Notes: a model not told the origin generated them from the sequence alone. Shown: positions 1 through 11,639, numbered from the stretch's first letter. The stretch is DNA of 64,000 nt from Symbiodinium natans (GCA_905221605.1 CAJNDS010002215.1:370001-434000), one strand, 5' to 3'. A program made the numbers and translations.

Positions 1-395
1 ACGCCCACACACGCTCACACACGCCCTCACACGCCCACACGCGCCCACACGCGCACACACGCGCACACACGCGCACACGCCCACACGCCCACACGCACAC
101 ACGCCCACACACGCCCACACACGCCCACACACGCCCACACGCCCACACGCGCACACACGCACACACGCACACACGCACACACGCACACACACAGACATAG
201 AGACACACAGACACACAGACACACACACACACATACACACACACACACAGACAGACACACACACACACACACACCCACGCACGCACGCACGCACAGACAG
301 ACAGACGGACGGACGGACGGACGGACGGACGGACGGACGGACGGACGGACGGACGGACGGACGGACGGACGGACGGACACACACACACACACACA

Positions 396-430
<35 letters not shown>

Positions 431-447
431 CTGCGCGGGCGCTCGCG
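1..447. repeat. CA/CGCA and GGAC microsatellites
   Basis: The first part (to about 300) is an imperfect (CA)n / (ACGCCCAC)n array. A nearly pure (GGAC)n run covers about 305-377 and a second (CA)n run covers about 378-428. All frames stay open because the repeats lack stops, which gives Val/Cys- or Ser/Val/Arg-rich open frames with no coding value. Confidence 0.95.
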
Positions 448-1294
448 TCACGTATATGTATATACACCTACATACACACATATAGATACATAAGTGCACA
501 TGTGTACTACAAGTATATGTGGTGTATGATGTTATGATGAGGTGCAATACACTAAGCACGTGTGCTGGGTCAGACACGTTCAGACCTGAGAAGTTGCCGT
601 TTGTGTGGGGTCAGTAGTAGTCGGTCAGTCTGCGTACTCACAGCACCATGCCCCGTGCGCAAGTGGACTCCCGACAGGCGAGCCTCACTAACCACAGTCG
701 CCAGCATGCTAGCCGAGGACGGGCAAGTTATGTGCTTGGTGAGCGTTCCTGCAAGTGCATGCATGTTACATCGCTACGTTGGTGTCTGATCCAGAGAATC
801 CCAGTCTTGGGCTCTGATGCGTTCTTGAACATCAAACACTAGGGTTTCCCATGGGGCAACTAAAGCAACAAAGCCTGCATTAGCTCAAAAAAGCTACAGA
901 GGCCCGTTCCCACAGTTCTCCACTGCGATCGCAGGAGCACGTGCAAAACTCCCGTGATATGTTTGCGACAATCTCAGCCGAAGCTTTCTGGTTTGGTGCA
1001 GTCGTACAACGAAAGGTGCTGCTCACTGCTACAAATGCCAAAGCTCTGAGTGGCACTGAGTGGCTTTCTTGGAGAGAATGATAGCGTCCCATACGGAAGC
1101 CAGCAGCTAGATGGTTTCTACATCTACCGACCTTGAAGCCCGCGGCCCCGAAGCAAGTTCATTCTTCGATTCGGCTTTGTTGGGCTTAGGTGAGTCTTTT
1201 GTGCTTTGGATTTGCAGCTTCACCATCCTAATGAGCTGAACACCTCAGGCCTCATGCCATGGCTTGGGAAGAGTCGCCGTAAAAAAAGCCGTAG
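448..1294. other. no supported gene; upstream flank of CDPK-like exons
   Basis: I see no convincing coding exon here. A short coding-like stretch starting at an ATG at 1111 runs into a good GT donor at about 1190 (TTAG then GTGAGT), but its phase does not join the EF-hand exon at 1295. I looked for the kinase catalytic domain expected upstream of CDPK EF-hands and did not find one. Confidence 0.5.
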
Positions 1295-3938
1295 AAACCT
1301 GGTCCTGAGATCTCCATGGACACGGACGGCGACGGGCTCCTCTCCGTCGCTGAGGCATCGTGATGCACGGGGCGCTCGCGCACACTGGGCGTTGCCCCAC
1401 TAGCGAAGCCGCTCGAGATGCAAATCACCCCAGAATCAGCCAAGCGCACGCGATCCATGGTGCGGCGTTGCTTCCCTCCCAAAGTCCCAAACTTGGTATC
1501 TTTCATACTGCATGGCAAGACTTCCACGACGCCTTCAGGTGGAGAAGCGGCTTAGAAAGCAGTAGCTCGGCGAGGATGTGGGAAGCAGAGCTATTGACAT
1601 CTGCAGACTTAAGGGCTCGAGGGTTCATCAAATCATCTGTGAGTTTTAACTACTCTGGTCTATTGGCTGCCTAGTCCTGCCGACCCCACTCTCCACGCGA
1701 AGTAATCTCAACCCCAAAGACACCCCAGACCAGAAGTAGCAGAGGAACATTCAAAATGCTGGTTGTCTTGTTTTTTGTCGTAGAGGTGCTTCCAGCTATA
1801 GCCAGCAGCTCCAGCTGGAACCCAAACCCGCATGCTTGGGGTGGTGAGTTTGGTGAGTGGACAGACACGCCTGGGGCTTCCCTCACCTGTCTGAATGAGG
1901 GAGGAGCCTTTGTGAGCAACAATGGTTGGGCAACCTGGCGGGGGCGGGGGGGGGGAGATGGGTGGAAAGGCAAACCTTAACGGAAAGCCCTGTCCAGCAA
2001 ACAGTCGTGGTTGAGGCGAGAGCAGGGCGTCCTGGATAAGGACCCGGGGAGACTCCTTGTTTGGATCATCGCATTTGAGCACTCAGTCAAGACTGGCGGC
2101 TCGTGTGAGGCACATAGAGCGGGACACAAAGTACCAAAACCCTGTAAGGCGACGGGACCTCTTCTGGTAACATGCATGGCAACGAAGCCCTTGTAAAGCG
2201 ACGGGACCACCTGAAAAGCGACACTCCCCAAAACACGTCCAGTAGTGTTCAAGCACAGTTTAGGCGGACGCTCATTTGGGTTCTGCAACAAATGTGCCAC
2301 GCAACTTGCTGCGCAGTTGAATGGGCCAAACAAGTACTGACTATAGGCTTGATGGTGGCGCTACAACGACCCTTGTGTGTTCCCAAGAAATGGACCCATG
2401 CTTGGCCGCGATTTAGATCTGCAGCACTGCGCAGAGGACGTCACGCGACGGGAAGTGGAGAGTCCCTGGGCAGATGGACACGTCGTTCTAAGATGTTCTA
2501 AGTGTCAGTTCGATAAGTTTCTGTAAGGAAGGCCAGTCCGCTACCAGGCTGGGTTGGCTGACCCGTCGTAGATTCACGAAGTCGGTTGGGATGCGTAGGT
2601 AGCGCTCATCCTTTTGACGCCGTGGAATCCGCATGCAGGAGGCCTTGCCCCTTCTGCCTCAGCACCGCTTAGACTCTTAGACCCTCTGTGCTCCCTGCCC
2701 CGAACCCAAGGGATCTTCCGCGACTTCGATTCCAGCTTGTCAGGATCCTTGAAGGCGCGGCCACTCTGCGCAGCTTTTGCGAAGTCATTGCGTTTTTGAA
2801 CAGCTTCCGTGGCATTTCCGAGTGCTTGCACCAACCTCGAAGCATCCCTCGTTTTGTTTCCCTTCCCTGTAGATGTAGGGTTCATTATTCTTCCGAAATT
2901 CTTCCAGCCACATGTGCTTAAGGGATCTTTGGCTAAGGTTGAACTGTGCGGCAGTGCGTTCAGGCATGCCAAGACCATCAAGCCCTGACACCTTCGGATC
3001 CTTGGTAATTGCCAGCAGCCATGCAGGATTTTACCTACACCGAATTCCTCGCGGCGACGTTCAACAGGCCTGCTGCGCTGTCCACTCCCTGAGATTGTCC
3101 TTTCCGACTCGCGTCGGCTTATAAGCGAAACGAAACGCCAGCCAGGCACGAAATCCCAAGGTTCAAAAACTGGGTGCAAACCTCTGGCCATGACAACGTC
3201 ACGTGGCGACATGGCTGGTTGACCAACATTGGCCCAAGTTCGTAAGCCGATCTGTGTGAGGCCGAATTGCCCGTGCCCCACAGTTCCTTTGAGCCAGATG
3301 CAATTCCTCAAGCGGCAGCAAAAAACCATCAAGTTTTGCAGACATCTGAAATTCTTGGCGAGCCTGGCGACATGAACCAGATGCAGCAACACTCTGTCCC
3401 GTTTCTTGGTTGTTGACAGGAAAGCATGCCTCACCGACGAAGTGGTAAAGGAAGCCTTCAACATCTTGGACAAGAACAGTGCTCGAACCTCAACATGTGC
3501 AGGCGCAAGGTTCAGAATCTCTGGACTGGAGGGGTAGCAAGCTCGAGTCGTGCGGAATCTTGTTTTCCGGTAGCTTGTCACTGGTGACATGTGCGCCCTG
3601 GCAATCTCTTCAGGTCATTCATAGATTCCGGAAACCTGCTTGAATACCTGCCTGTCTGGCAAAGTTTCTTTACCGCCCTGCCCAGTTGCGGCAGAGGTCT
3701 CGAGAAAAGAAGTGTTCATCACCATCAAGAACAATCATCAAAAAACCGTTTAAAATCACGCTCACAAAAACAAGCGGAATTCCCCTTCCAAATCAGAGAA
3801 AGAAGGAAAGAACGCTGGAGAGACAGAGGATTTCAGGCCTGTCAGTGTTGGCTTCTTGGCCTCTCGGCTTTTTGGCCTTCTTAGCTTCTTTGCTTCTGGC
3901 TTCTGGGGCTCTTGGCTTCGAGCTTCTAGGTGTCTTCC

Positions 3939-3985
<47 letters not shown>

Positions 3986-4330
3986 CGAGAGAGAGAGAGA
4001 GGGAAAGAGACAGGGAGAGAGACTCGTTTGTGAGAGAGAGAGAGAGACGGTGTCTTTCCAAGCTTGAGTGTCACCATGCCAACGCTCCACAACTGGGGCG
4101 CGCGGATCGCGCGGGGCCTCAAGCCCCCAAGTAAGTGAAGTGAAGTGAAAGTGAAGTGAAGAGACGGTGTCGTTGGAGTCCAGGAACCGAATAACTGAAC
4201 GAGTGATAGGAAGGGAAACGACCACGCAAAATGAAGCGCAAGGACCTCCTACTAGTACTGGTTACTAGTTACTAGGTACTAGGTACGAGTGCTAGTACTA
4301 GTACTAGTGCTACTGCTACTGCTACTGCTG

Positions 4331-4408
<78 letters not shown>

Positions 4409-4455
4409 GTATTAGTACTAGCACTAGCACTAGCACTACCACTACCACTACGACG

Positions 4456-4511
<56 letters not shown>

Positions 4512-5129
4512 CCATAGCCTCCCGGCGCCTCCTCTCTCTCTCTCTCTCGCTCTCTCTCTCGGTCTCGTTTCTCCTACATATGTTTTATAGATAAAGAAGA
4601 TTGGTTCACTATATGTGTATACACATGTAAATGAATCATCCCTCACTCCCTCGTGGACAGATCGGCCTCCAACAGGCTCCACCCAGCGACAAAGTGCTCA
4701 AAATGCCTCCCAAGGATGGCATCATCGACCTGGATGAGCTTTCCTCTGGCCGAATGTGACAGAACTCAGCTTGCGTGGCCTGTGGAGCTGCCCTTTGAGG
4801 TTTGGGTTTGCTTACCTGGGAAGGTTCTTCAAGCGGACTTCACTCCATGTCATGCAGACCATGGCTGCAAGTTGGGCCTCCAAGCACGGGCACGAAACCC
4901 TGAAGCCCCGGCCAACTGTACTCTGCTAAGGGAGTGCCAAACCCGCCAAGGCTCGGGCACATTCCCGTCGAGGAGCTTCAGCAGATCGTCGAGGAGACCC
5001 ATGCCTGATGCACGACGAAAGTTGAGATTGGATACGTCCTCAGCCCATCTTGGGGCCCAATGTGAGGACATGGACCAGAACGGCGACAAGGCAGTAGACC
5101 TTGAGGAGTTCAAGGAGCTTTCCGGGTGA
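1295..5129 (+). CDS. CDPK-like EF-hand protein, C-terminal half (multi-exon)
   Basis: Exons seen: 1295-1354, a tentative exon from 2711, 3027-3067, 3420-3480, 4715-4755, 4951-5002 and 5067-5129 (TGA). EF-hand 1 has the perfect loop DTDGDGLLSVAE. Exon 3027 gives the second half of EF-hand 2 (FTYTEFLAATF). Joining 3480 to 4715 restores the EF-hand 3 loop DKNSDGIIDLDE, and the last exon carries EF-hand 4 (DQNGDKAVDLEE). From 3027 on, all junction phases agree. Four of the five resolved donors are GC (after 1354, 3067, 3480 and 5002); one is GT (after 4755). Order and linkers match the calmodulin-like domain of calcium-dependent protein kinases, which bind Ca2+ and switch on a Ser/Thr kinase. The kinase domain is not visible; it may lie outside the window or be absent. 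The junction between 2711 and 3027 is unresolved: the same CAGGAT hexamer occurs at both sites. A stand-alone calmodulin-like protein is the alternative. Confidence 0.72.
3941..4052. repeat. GA microsatellite
   Basis: Imperfect (GA)n with short interruptions, lying in the long intron between the EF-hand 3 exons (3480 and 4715). The Arg/Glu or Leu/Ser open frames across it are repeat artefacts. Confidence 0.95.
4250..4560. repeat. ACT trinucleotide array plus CT tract
   Basis: (ACT)n, equivalent to (TAC)n, on the + strand, with ACTAGT, ACTGCT and ACTACC variants at its left and centre. A short (CT)n tract follows at about 4530-4560. It lies in the same CDPK-like intron as the GA repeat. Poly-Val, poly-Ser and poly-Leu frames arise here and are not genes. 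Confidence 0.95.
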
Positions 5130-5867
5130 TGCTTGTTGTGTGGGTTGTCATATTGGGGGGTTTCCGAAAATAGGGGTACCCTTGCTGGGGTCCTTTTATA
5201 AGGGAATCCTACTATTTAGGGGTCTACATGAATTAAGGGTCCCTACCTAGCCCTAAACCCCTACACTACAACCCTTGGCACGCATCCCCGACCCCGAACC
5301 CGAAATGCTATGCCTGTGTGTATTCTGGGTGAGACTGCATTCGGACCTGTTGTTCCGCATGTGGCTGTGTGCTCTTCAAATTTTCAGACAAGTCAGATCT
5401 GGGGCCGATTTCCGCGCAATTCCTGCAGGAGATGCTGCGGAATACCGACATTACGCGGCTTGGCACATATTGACTGTTCTGGAGTCAGGCTCAGGCAATG
5501 GGTTTGATGGTTTAGTCAGGCCCTACATATTGCTCCTTGGAACTTGTAGTTTTGCTGGAGAGGCTTCTTTTGAGCAGTCAACAAGCACCCGGGACCTTCT
5601 ACAGTGAAGGCTAGGACCTCCCACAAAGAAACAACAGAAAAACCCAAGCTGCGCGGTCTCGACCTGTGGCTTCTGGGTCATGACCTCTGACCTTTCTGAC
5701 CACGAGATCCCCGCAATTGGAACACAAAACTGGAAACATCAGGGACAACCTGGCCTTTATTGTTGACTTCACATTAATTAACCCCCCCTCCCTTGGTTGA
5801 TCAATCTTTTCGGCCAGGGCCTCCTCAATTGCATTCGCCTAAATCCTGGTAGGGTTTTCTATTGGTT
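5130..5867. other. intergenic, no supported gene
   Basis: About 5150-5280 is an AT/G-mixed stretch with decayed AGGGGT/CCCTAAACCCC words that resemble degenerate telomere-type repeat. An open frame at 5275-5607 has no domain and no coding bias that I can see. Confidence 0.5.
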
Positions 5868-5876
5868 TTAGTATTA

Positions 5877-5910
<34 letters not shown>

Positions 5911-5961
5911 GTCGTATTAGTATTAGTATTAGTATTAGTATTAGTCGTAGTCGTAGTCGTC

Positions 5962-6057
<96 letters not shown>

Positions 6058-6058
6058 T
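5868..6058. repeat. AGT trinucleotide array
   Basis: Long (AGT)n with ATT and CGT variants near its left half. It is the reverse complement of the (ACT)n array at 4250-4512, so the two form inverted arms around the last three CDPK-like exons. Confidence 0.95.
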
Positions 6059-6157
6059 GGTTTGGGGGGTTAAGGGTTTTAGGGTTGAGGGTTTAATTAG
6101 TTAGGGTTGAGGGTTGAGGGTTTGGGGGGGGTAAGGGTTTAGGGTTGAGCTCTAAAC
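6059..6157 (+). repeat. degenerate TTTAGGG/TTGAGGG-like stretch
   Basis: Repeated GGGTTTAGGG, GGGTTGAGGG and GGGTTAAGGG words without strict periodicity, directly following the AGT array. Reads as a decayed interstitial telomere-like repeat. Confidence 0.6.
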
Positions 6158-8378
6158 TCCCCCCCTTAAACTTATAAGTTTAAGCAACCTGGAACATCTC
6201 CTTCAAAAAAAAGTAGGAACAAGCGTGATTTTATAATTGTGGCGGCCGATATTATTGTGTTCCGGCCCCCGGGATTTTATTATTGTAGCGGGACTATCTA
6301 ATGTGAAGTCAACATTACCCACCTTACCCTATATGCGTGTGCATTGCTCAAACTGCGCACTTTTCCCATCCAGACGTGCGAATACGATCGCGTCCTTCAA
6401 GACAATCACCGCCAACGAGGACCGCTACAGTTCGCTTGGCTCGGCTTGGTTCCCGCAAGCTTGCACATGATTAGCGCTGGAGTATTTTGCTGAGACCTAG
6501 AGGTGCTTTTGAAACAAGCTGCCCTGGGCTCCCCCAAGCGTCACCTCTTCGAGGGACCCCAAACCCTTCGACCAGCCTATCTTTCTCAATCGAGTTAGAG
6601 CAAGCTCTTGCACGGATATCGAGCTGTCCGAATTTAATCTGAAGTGAGCCTGGTATCTGCGCAGGCACTCGCCCTGTGTACGAATGAGGATGCAGCCAGC
6701 AATGCTAGCATTTAAGCCTCAGGCGCGGATTCCCCATTGCTTCGGAAGGTTTGTGTTTTCGGTTAGCGTGCTATGGCTCCGGCCTTGAGTTCGCGAGTGG
6801 AGCAGCTTTGTTTGGCCAATCAGCTGTTAAGCCGTACAGTTTGATAAGCACTCCTAAACAAAACAGGGTCGTGAAGTTTGTCACCTTCAGACAAACTACG
6901 GTGTGCAGTTGATGGCAACGAGTGGATGAATGGGCGAAGTTTGAGGGCAGTGGCTCCCTGTGAGGTGTCGGACCCAGGGCGATGCTGGAATGGTGTTGAT
7001 GCGAGATTTTCGCAGCTGCTTTCTCTCATACAGAATCAGAATCTCGGCAATCATGCCTTATAAGCTTAGAGTCACTGCTGGAATCGCAAGAAGTGCCCTT
7101 ACTTGGAGGGCTTCCGCTTGAGAGGAAGAACAGCATGCGTCTTCACGACTATGCACGGTAGGTTACCTACGTACAAAGCAGCGGCATGCGATCTGGGCTG
7201 CCAGATCAGTGCATCTGGCCCGAGCACTTATCTCATGTAGCAGGAAGGACAGGAGGAAGTATGAAGAGATGCACCCGACATACCACCAGATTTTGGCACT
7301 TTTAGCCTTGCTTCCCGCCAAAAGCCGATGTTCGATGCCAGATTTTCGTCTCAAGCTCGAGGCCTTGGGGAGAAAGCCTCAAATCGCCAAACCTGCATCC
7401 ACAAAATGACCCAAGCTGAGGTCCCTCTAGGCCGCAAGCGCAGGTGACTCCCTTTATTTGGATTCCTGACACAATGGTCTAGCTGCAGATGTCAGTACTA
7501 CCGGCAACATGAGACCTTAAGTTGTGAGTGTCAACCCGCGTCCCCTGGGCCGGCGAGCTTAAATTTTCTGCTGCGGGCCTAGCAGCTGAGTTTCCTGTTT
7601 CCATCGCACAGGCATAGCTGGAAGCCCGCTTCATTATCGGACTCGTGCAGCAGTTCCGACAAAGCACGCCGTTTGTTCCCTGGCACATTGTCTGAGGAGC
7701 AACATAAATTTCCACGAGGCCGCAGGGCTTGTCTGTGGAAGTACATTGGAAACATACCTCAATCCCCACAAAAGCTGTGTCCCCTTCAGCTTCCTCTCCG
7801 ACTCGTAGCTGCAAAATCCTTCAGCAGTGAGCGAACGTCATATGGATAAGCAGGGCTTTTGCCCCCTTGGAACAGCTCGGATGTTTCAACTGTAGAAGTT
7901 GCCCAAACCCCACGCTGTTGGAGAAAGCTCCTGCGGGCTAAGCCAGTGATGTTTGAAACCCACAGCATCATCTTCAGAGGGCCTCCCCCTTACAAGCTAT
8001 TGAGTTTTGACAAAGCTGCCGGGTAAGACTAGCAGGAGGCAGTAGGCATGTCAGTCGTCGTAGTCGTAGCATAGTGAAGCAGTGCAGCAGCATGAGGAAC
8101 AGGAGGAGCAACAGTCTTTGTCCTACCTTGTTCGCAGCTTGTGCTGCTCCCGCTACCGAACCTCCTTGTTTTCCATGTCTCCCTGGCCGGACTTTGTTTT
8201 TCTTCGACTTCTGTGATGACTTAGCTGGTTTCGCGCACTTTGTTTTGCCAAATTGTGCGTGTTTCGGCGGCAGGCATGTCCGTTTCTTTGTTTGTCTGCT
8301 TTCCTGTCACATGTTGCGCTCACTTTGCTGCTTTCTTTTCTCAGGTTCTTTGCCTCTCTGTCGGCTGCTGAATTCATG
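6158..8378. other. no confident gene; weak coding-like islands
   Basis: Nothing recognised. Weak candidates are a - strand stretch at 6471-6668, a + strand stretch at 7209-7409, and two - strand stretches at 7479-7814 and 7786-7971. The 7479-7814 one is Cys-rich with paired cysteines around CFQC and CRNCC. None shows a known domain or a matched splice pair. Confidence 0.3.
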
Positions 8379-8606
8379 ACCTTGACAGCGATCTTTTCTG
8401 AACAGAACGTCGGGGCAGAGTCGAAACTTTTTTTCGCCGGCGAAGATTTCGAAGGTCCAATCAACAAGCACGGTGCCTTGAACCCTGCTGTCAACACACA
8501 AGTGTTCGTGCCAGTAGTGAAACTGGTGTTTCGCGGGCATCTGCACCCAGCGCCCTTTTGCGGTGCAGGCCGTCTGGTGCGCGGGAACCCGGTAGTTCGT
8601 ATTTAG
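8379..8606 (+). CDS. possible exon, unknown protein
   Basis: An open stretch of about 75 codons ending in TAG at 8604-8606, with third positions mostly G or C and a sensible residue mix (a VFVPVVKLVFRGHLHPA-like segment near the end). The frame extends further upstream, but the part before about 8370 is Phe/Cys/Leu-rich and looks non-coding. I do not recognise a family. It lies just before a (CCCGTT)n repeat. Confidence 0.3.
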   Translation, partial: TLTAIFSEQNVGAESKLFFAGEDFEGPINKHGALNPAVNTQVFVPVVKLVFRGHLHPAPFCGAGRLVRGNPVVRI

Positions 8607-8625
8607 AAGTTCGAATGTTGCCGCG

Positions 8626-8690
8626 TCCCGTTCCCGTTCCCGTTCCCGTTCCCGTTCCGTTCGCGTTCCGTTCCGTTGCCTCCCCCCGGC
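8626..8690. repeat. CCCGTT hexamer repeat
   Basis: About six tandem CCCGTT units followed by CGTTCCGTT variants. Open in several frames (Gly-Thr or Arg-Asn peptides), not coding. Confidence 0.9.
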
Positions 8691-8763
8691 ACACTCTGGT
8701 GAGTAGCTAGCAGAGCGTGTTGGGGAGTCAATAAGAATGTAGGTCGAATGGGAGTTTGGATGT

Positions 8764-8839
8764 GGAAGTGGTACTGGTAGGACTGGTAGTGGTAGTGGTA
8801 GTGGTAGTGGTAGTGTAGCAGTAGCAGTAGCAGTAGCAT

Positions 8840-8911
<72 letters not shown>

Positions 8912-9013
8912 CAGGTAGTAGTGGTAGGTAGCAGAAGCAGCAGCGGTAGCAGCGGTGGTAGTGGTGGTAGGTTTGGTAGTGGTGGCAGTGGTGGCAGTGG
9001 TGGCAGTGGCAGT
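8764..9013. repeat. GTAGTG / AGT / GGTGGCAGT compound array
   Basis: GGTAGT hexamers, then CAGTAG, then a pure (AGT)n core at about 8837-8911, then GGTGGCAGT units. It has the same orientation as the 5868-6058 array. Confidence 0.95.
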
Positions 9014-9677
9014 TCCACGTCTGCGTGCAGAGTCCACAGTCTTATGGGCCAACCCTATCTATCCTTCAAGTAGCCTAACTTTGTTTTTCATACCTTGAGA
9101 TGTTTTGCCGATGGGCTTTCGAAGAAGATGGTGCTTGTGTGCATTACCGCGCTTTTATGAAACGAGAGTTTTAAAACAACGAGAGCTCCCCGATCCCCCA
9201 ACGCGGGACGCGGGACAGCCAGGATGCTTAGCCCATTCAGCCGACTTGCTGTGACTTGCTTGATGATGTTCTGCCACCTTGGGATCGTTGTGCTGAGGTG
9301 CTAAGTAACCTTTGACCGTTGGATGCCGTTTGTAAAAGCTTTCACGGCTGCCCCAAATGGCGGTTGCCTGGCCGAGAAGTGCCAATCATTTGCTGAGGTA
9401 GTGCAGGTTCACTGGACATCATAGAGTCATAGAGAGCCTGGACATGGCGAGCTGTGAGCTCGTCCACACTCTAGGCTCGCAACCTCTCGCACATCGACGG
9501 AGTCCTTCTGACACGTTGGCTGAGCTCGAGCAACATACAAAAGTTGAACAGGATCGTGTTTTCTTCCCAAAACACATACGCTACATCGGGTGTCCCTCAA
9601 GCGTCTCAACAAGGTCATAGAGTCATAGAGGCTGCAAACCCGACCAATCCCCAAGCTTCAAGTGCCTTGGAGGTGTT
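9014..9677. other. no supported gene
   Basis: No recognised exon. It contains two copies of a tandem octamer/nonamer, CATAGAGTCATAGAG, at 9420-9435 and 9616-9631; see findings. Confidence 0.5.
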
Positions 9678-10136
9678 GTGTGGGAGCTATACGGAGAGAG
9701 GTGCGAGGAGTCGAAGCCGAGCGCACTGCTCATGGCCGAGATGTCACCTCAAACGGCCCAAAGACTTTACAATACAACGATGTCTCGTCGCACTCAAGAA
9801 AAGGACCGCTTTGACCGTGATGACGCACGAAGTCGCTGGCTGGATTGCATGGTGTGTGGAGACTACCTTGTATTCGGTGACCCCCGTTTTTCCACCTGCA
9901 CCACATTCGCATTCGTAGTCCAAGACCCACCACGACCACAGCTTAGTTGCAGCCTGTCTTCTTCTGAAGTCCTGAAGTGCACATGGTCAGTTCCAATGCA
10001 GGGCCGAACCATTCTGGGGAAGGTCTTATTCTGGAAGCGGGAGGCCAGACCTGCAAAATGCAGTGCTGTGGCAGCTCCACGTGGTCCTGTTGTAATAGAA
10101 GCCCCGAGTTCCGTGAGTGTTGGTCCCAATTGGTGA
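9678..10136 (+). CDS. unrecognised 152-codon open frame
   Basis: The longest + strand frame outside repeats that looks protein-like: ATG at 9678, TAG/TGA-free to 10136, mixed composition, a charged central segment (QEKDRFDRDDARSRW) followed by a Cys/Phe-rich part. No signal peptide or membrane helix is visible. No family is recognised. It may be one exon, several exons with read-through, or chance. The overlapping - strand frames are shorter and have poorer third-position bias. Confidence 0.35.
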   Translation: MWELYGERCEESKPSALLMAEMSPQTAQRLYNTTMSRRTQEKDRFDRDDARSRWLDCMVCGDYLVFGDPRFSTCTTFAFVVQDPPRPQLSCSLSSSEVLKCTWSVPMQGRTILGKVLFWKREARPAKCSAVAAPRGPVVIEAPSSVSVGPNW

Positions 10137-10489
10137 ATCCAAAAGAAATTTCCACCCAAAGAGAGACAGTACCTGTAAAGTTGACCAAATCAAACGCTGG
10201 TAGGCCGCTCCACCCTGCAACATGTCTATACCTTGGTTCTGTAGGATCCTATACTGGCACTAAATCCCTGTGGTTCCGTCATTCATCTTGCCACAGGCTG
10301 GCCGTTTTGTGGTGCGCATGGGGGCGCACGCTCAGAAGGGCTGGATGGAGGCCCCCTGTTTGAATCATATCTCCTGCAGGAGCCACCGCCGACCTGCAGT
10401 GAAGCTCATGCGCCAGAGTGGAACCCCTTGCCCCTTTTGATTCAAACCCACCCCTTAAAGCAATAATAGTGAATATCTAAATATACATA

Positions 10490-10538
10490 CTTTTATATAT
10501 ACACACACGCATATGTATGTATGTATATATATATATAT
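10490..10538. repeat. AT-rich dinucleotide tract
   Basis: TATATA / GTATGTAT repeat, about 50 bases, left neighbour of the fold-back cluster. Confidence 0.9.
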
Positions 10539-10694
10539 GGACACACCCCCTCCCATGACCCACCCAGATCTGTTTCCCTCGTAAATACCGTTAAAGACCC
10601 GCTCGTGCCCTATGCCATTTTTTGCTACTCTCAGTGGCTGTCTCTCGACAAAACAGACCCCACACGGGCCACAAGACTGGACGCCGAGACGCGC

Positions 10695-11600
10695 GAGACC
10701 AAAAAACCAAAAAAACCATCTTTTTTAGAGAATGGGGAGGGGATTTTGAAAAAGATGGTTTTTTTGGTTTTGCCTCGTAAAAAGATGGTTTTTCATAGGA
10801 AAACCAACTTTTCCCACGTAAAAGATGGTTTTGGTCTGGACTGCCTCAGGAAAACCATCTTTTTGCGAGGTAAAAGTTGGTTTTTGGCTCCAAAACCATC
10901 TTTTACGAGGCAAAACCAAAAAAGCAAAAAAACCATCTTTTTTAGAGAATGGGGAGGGGATGTTGAAAAAGATTGTTTTTTTGGTTTTGCCTCGTAAAAA
11001 GATGGTTTTTCATAGGAAAACCAAGTTTTCCCACGCAAAAAGATGGTTTTGGTCTGGACTGCCTCAGGAAAACCATCTTTTTGCGAGGTAAAAGTTGGTT
11101 TTTGGCTCCAAAACCATCTTTTTACGAGGTAAAATTTGGTTTTTGTGTCCAAAACCATCTTTTTACGTGGGAAAAGTTGGTTTTGCTATGGAAAACCATC
11201 TTTTTACGAGGCAAAACCAAAAAAACCATTTTTTTCAAAATCCCCTCCCCATTCTCTAAAAAAGATGGGTTTTTTGGTTTTTGGTTTTGCGAGGCAAAAC
11301 CAAAAAAACAATCTTTTTCAACATCCCCTCCCCATTCTCTAAAAAAGATGGTTTTTTTGGTTTTTTGGTTTTGCCTCGTAAAAGATGGTTTTGGAGCCAA
11401 AAACCAACTTTTACCTCGCAAAAAGATGGTTTTCCTGAGGCAGTCCAGACCAAAACCATCTTTTACGTGGGAAAAGTTGGTTTTCCTATGAAAAACCATC
11501 TTTTTACGAGGCAAAACCAAAAAAACAATCTTTTTCAAAATCCCCTCCCCATTCTCTAAAAAAGATTGTTTTTTTGGTTTTTTGGTTTTGCCTCGTACCT
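10695..11600. repeat. fold-back cluster of inverted short repeats
   Basis: Some two dozen copies of a core AAAACCATCTTTT occur in both orientations, alternating with a few fixed spacers (GGTCTGGACTGCCTCAGG; CGAGGTAAAAGTTGG; AGAGAATGGGGAGGGG). The left part (about 10695-11000) reappears almost exactly as the reverse complement in the right part (about 11290-11600), so the block is a large imperfect palindrome with smaller hairpins nested inside. Every frame is open because the repeat lacks stops, giving Lys/Phe/Pro-rich frames on both strands that I do not treat as genes. No transposase and no clear target-site duplication is visible. Confidence 0.92.
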
Positions 11601-11639
11601 CTCTCGGGCCAGAACCGTTCAGCTCTACATGTAGCTATG

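Noticed and set aside
2574-3590. 338-codon - strand open frame, the longest in the window
   Set aside because: It overlaps + strand exons with perfect EF-hand motifs and matching splice phases (3027-3067, 3420-3480), so the - strand frame is their shadow.
4272-4682. Poly-Val / poly-Ser / poly-Leu proteins
   Set aside because: Pure translation of the ACT triplet array; the same happens at 5862-6104, 8603-9052 and 47578-47939.
10521-11559. Lys/Phe/Pro-rich proteins in several frames on both strands
   Set aside because: The repeat lacks stop codons in all frames and the peptides only mirror the palindromic DNA units; no frame is favoured.
10695-11600. CRISPR-like array
   Set aside because: Repeats alternate in orientation, spacers recur instead of being unique, and the context is eukaryotic.
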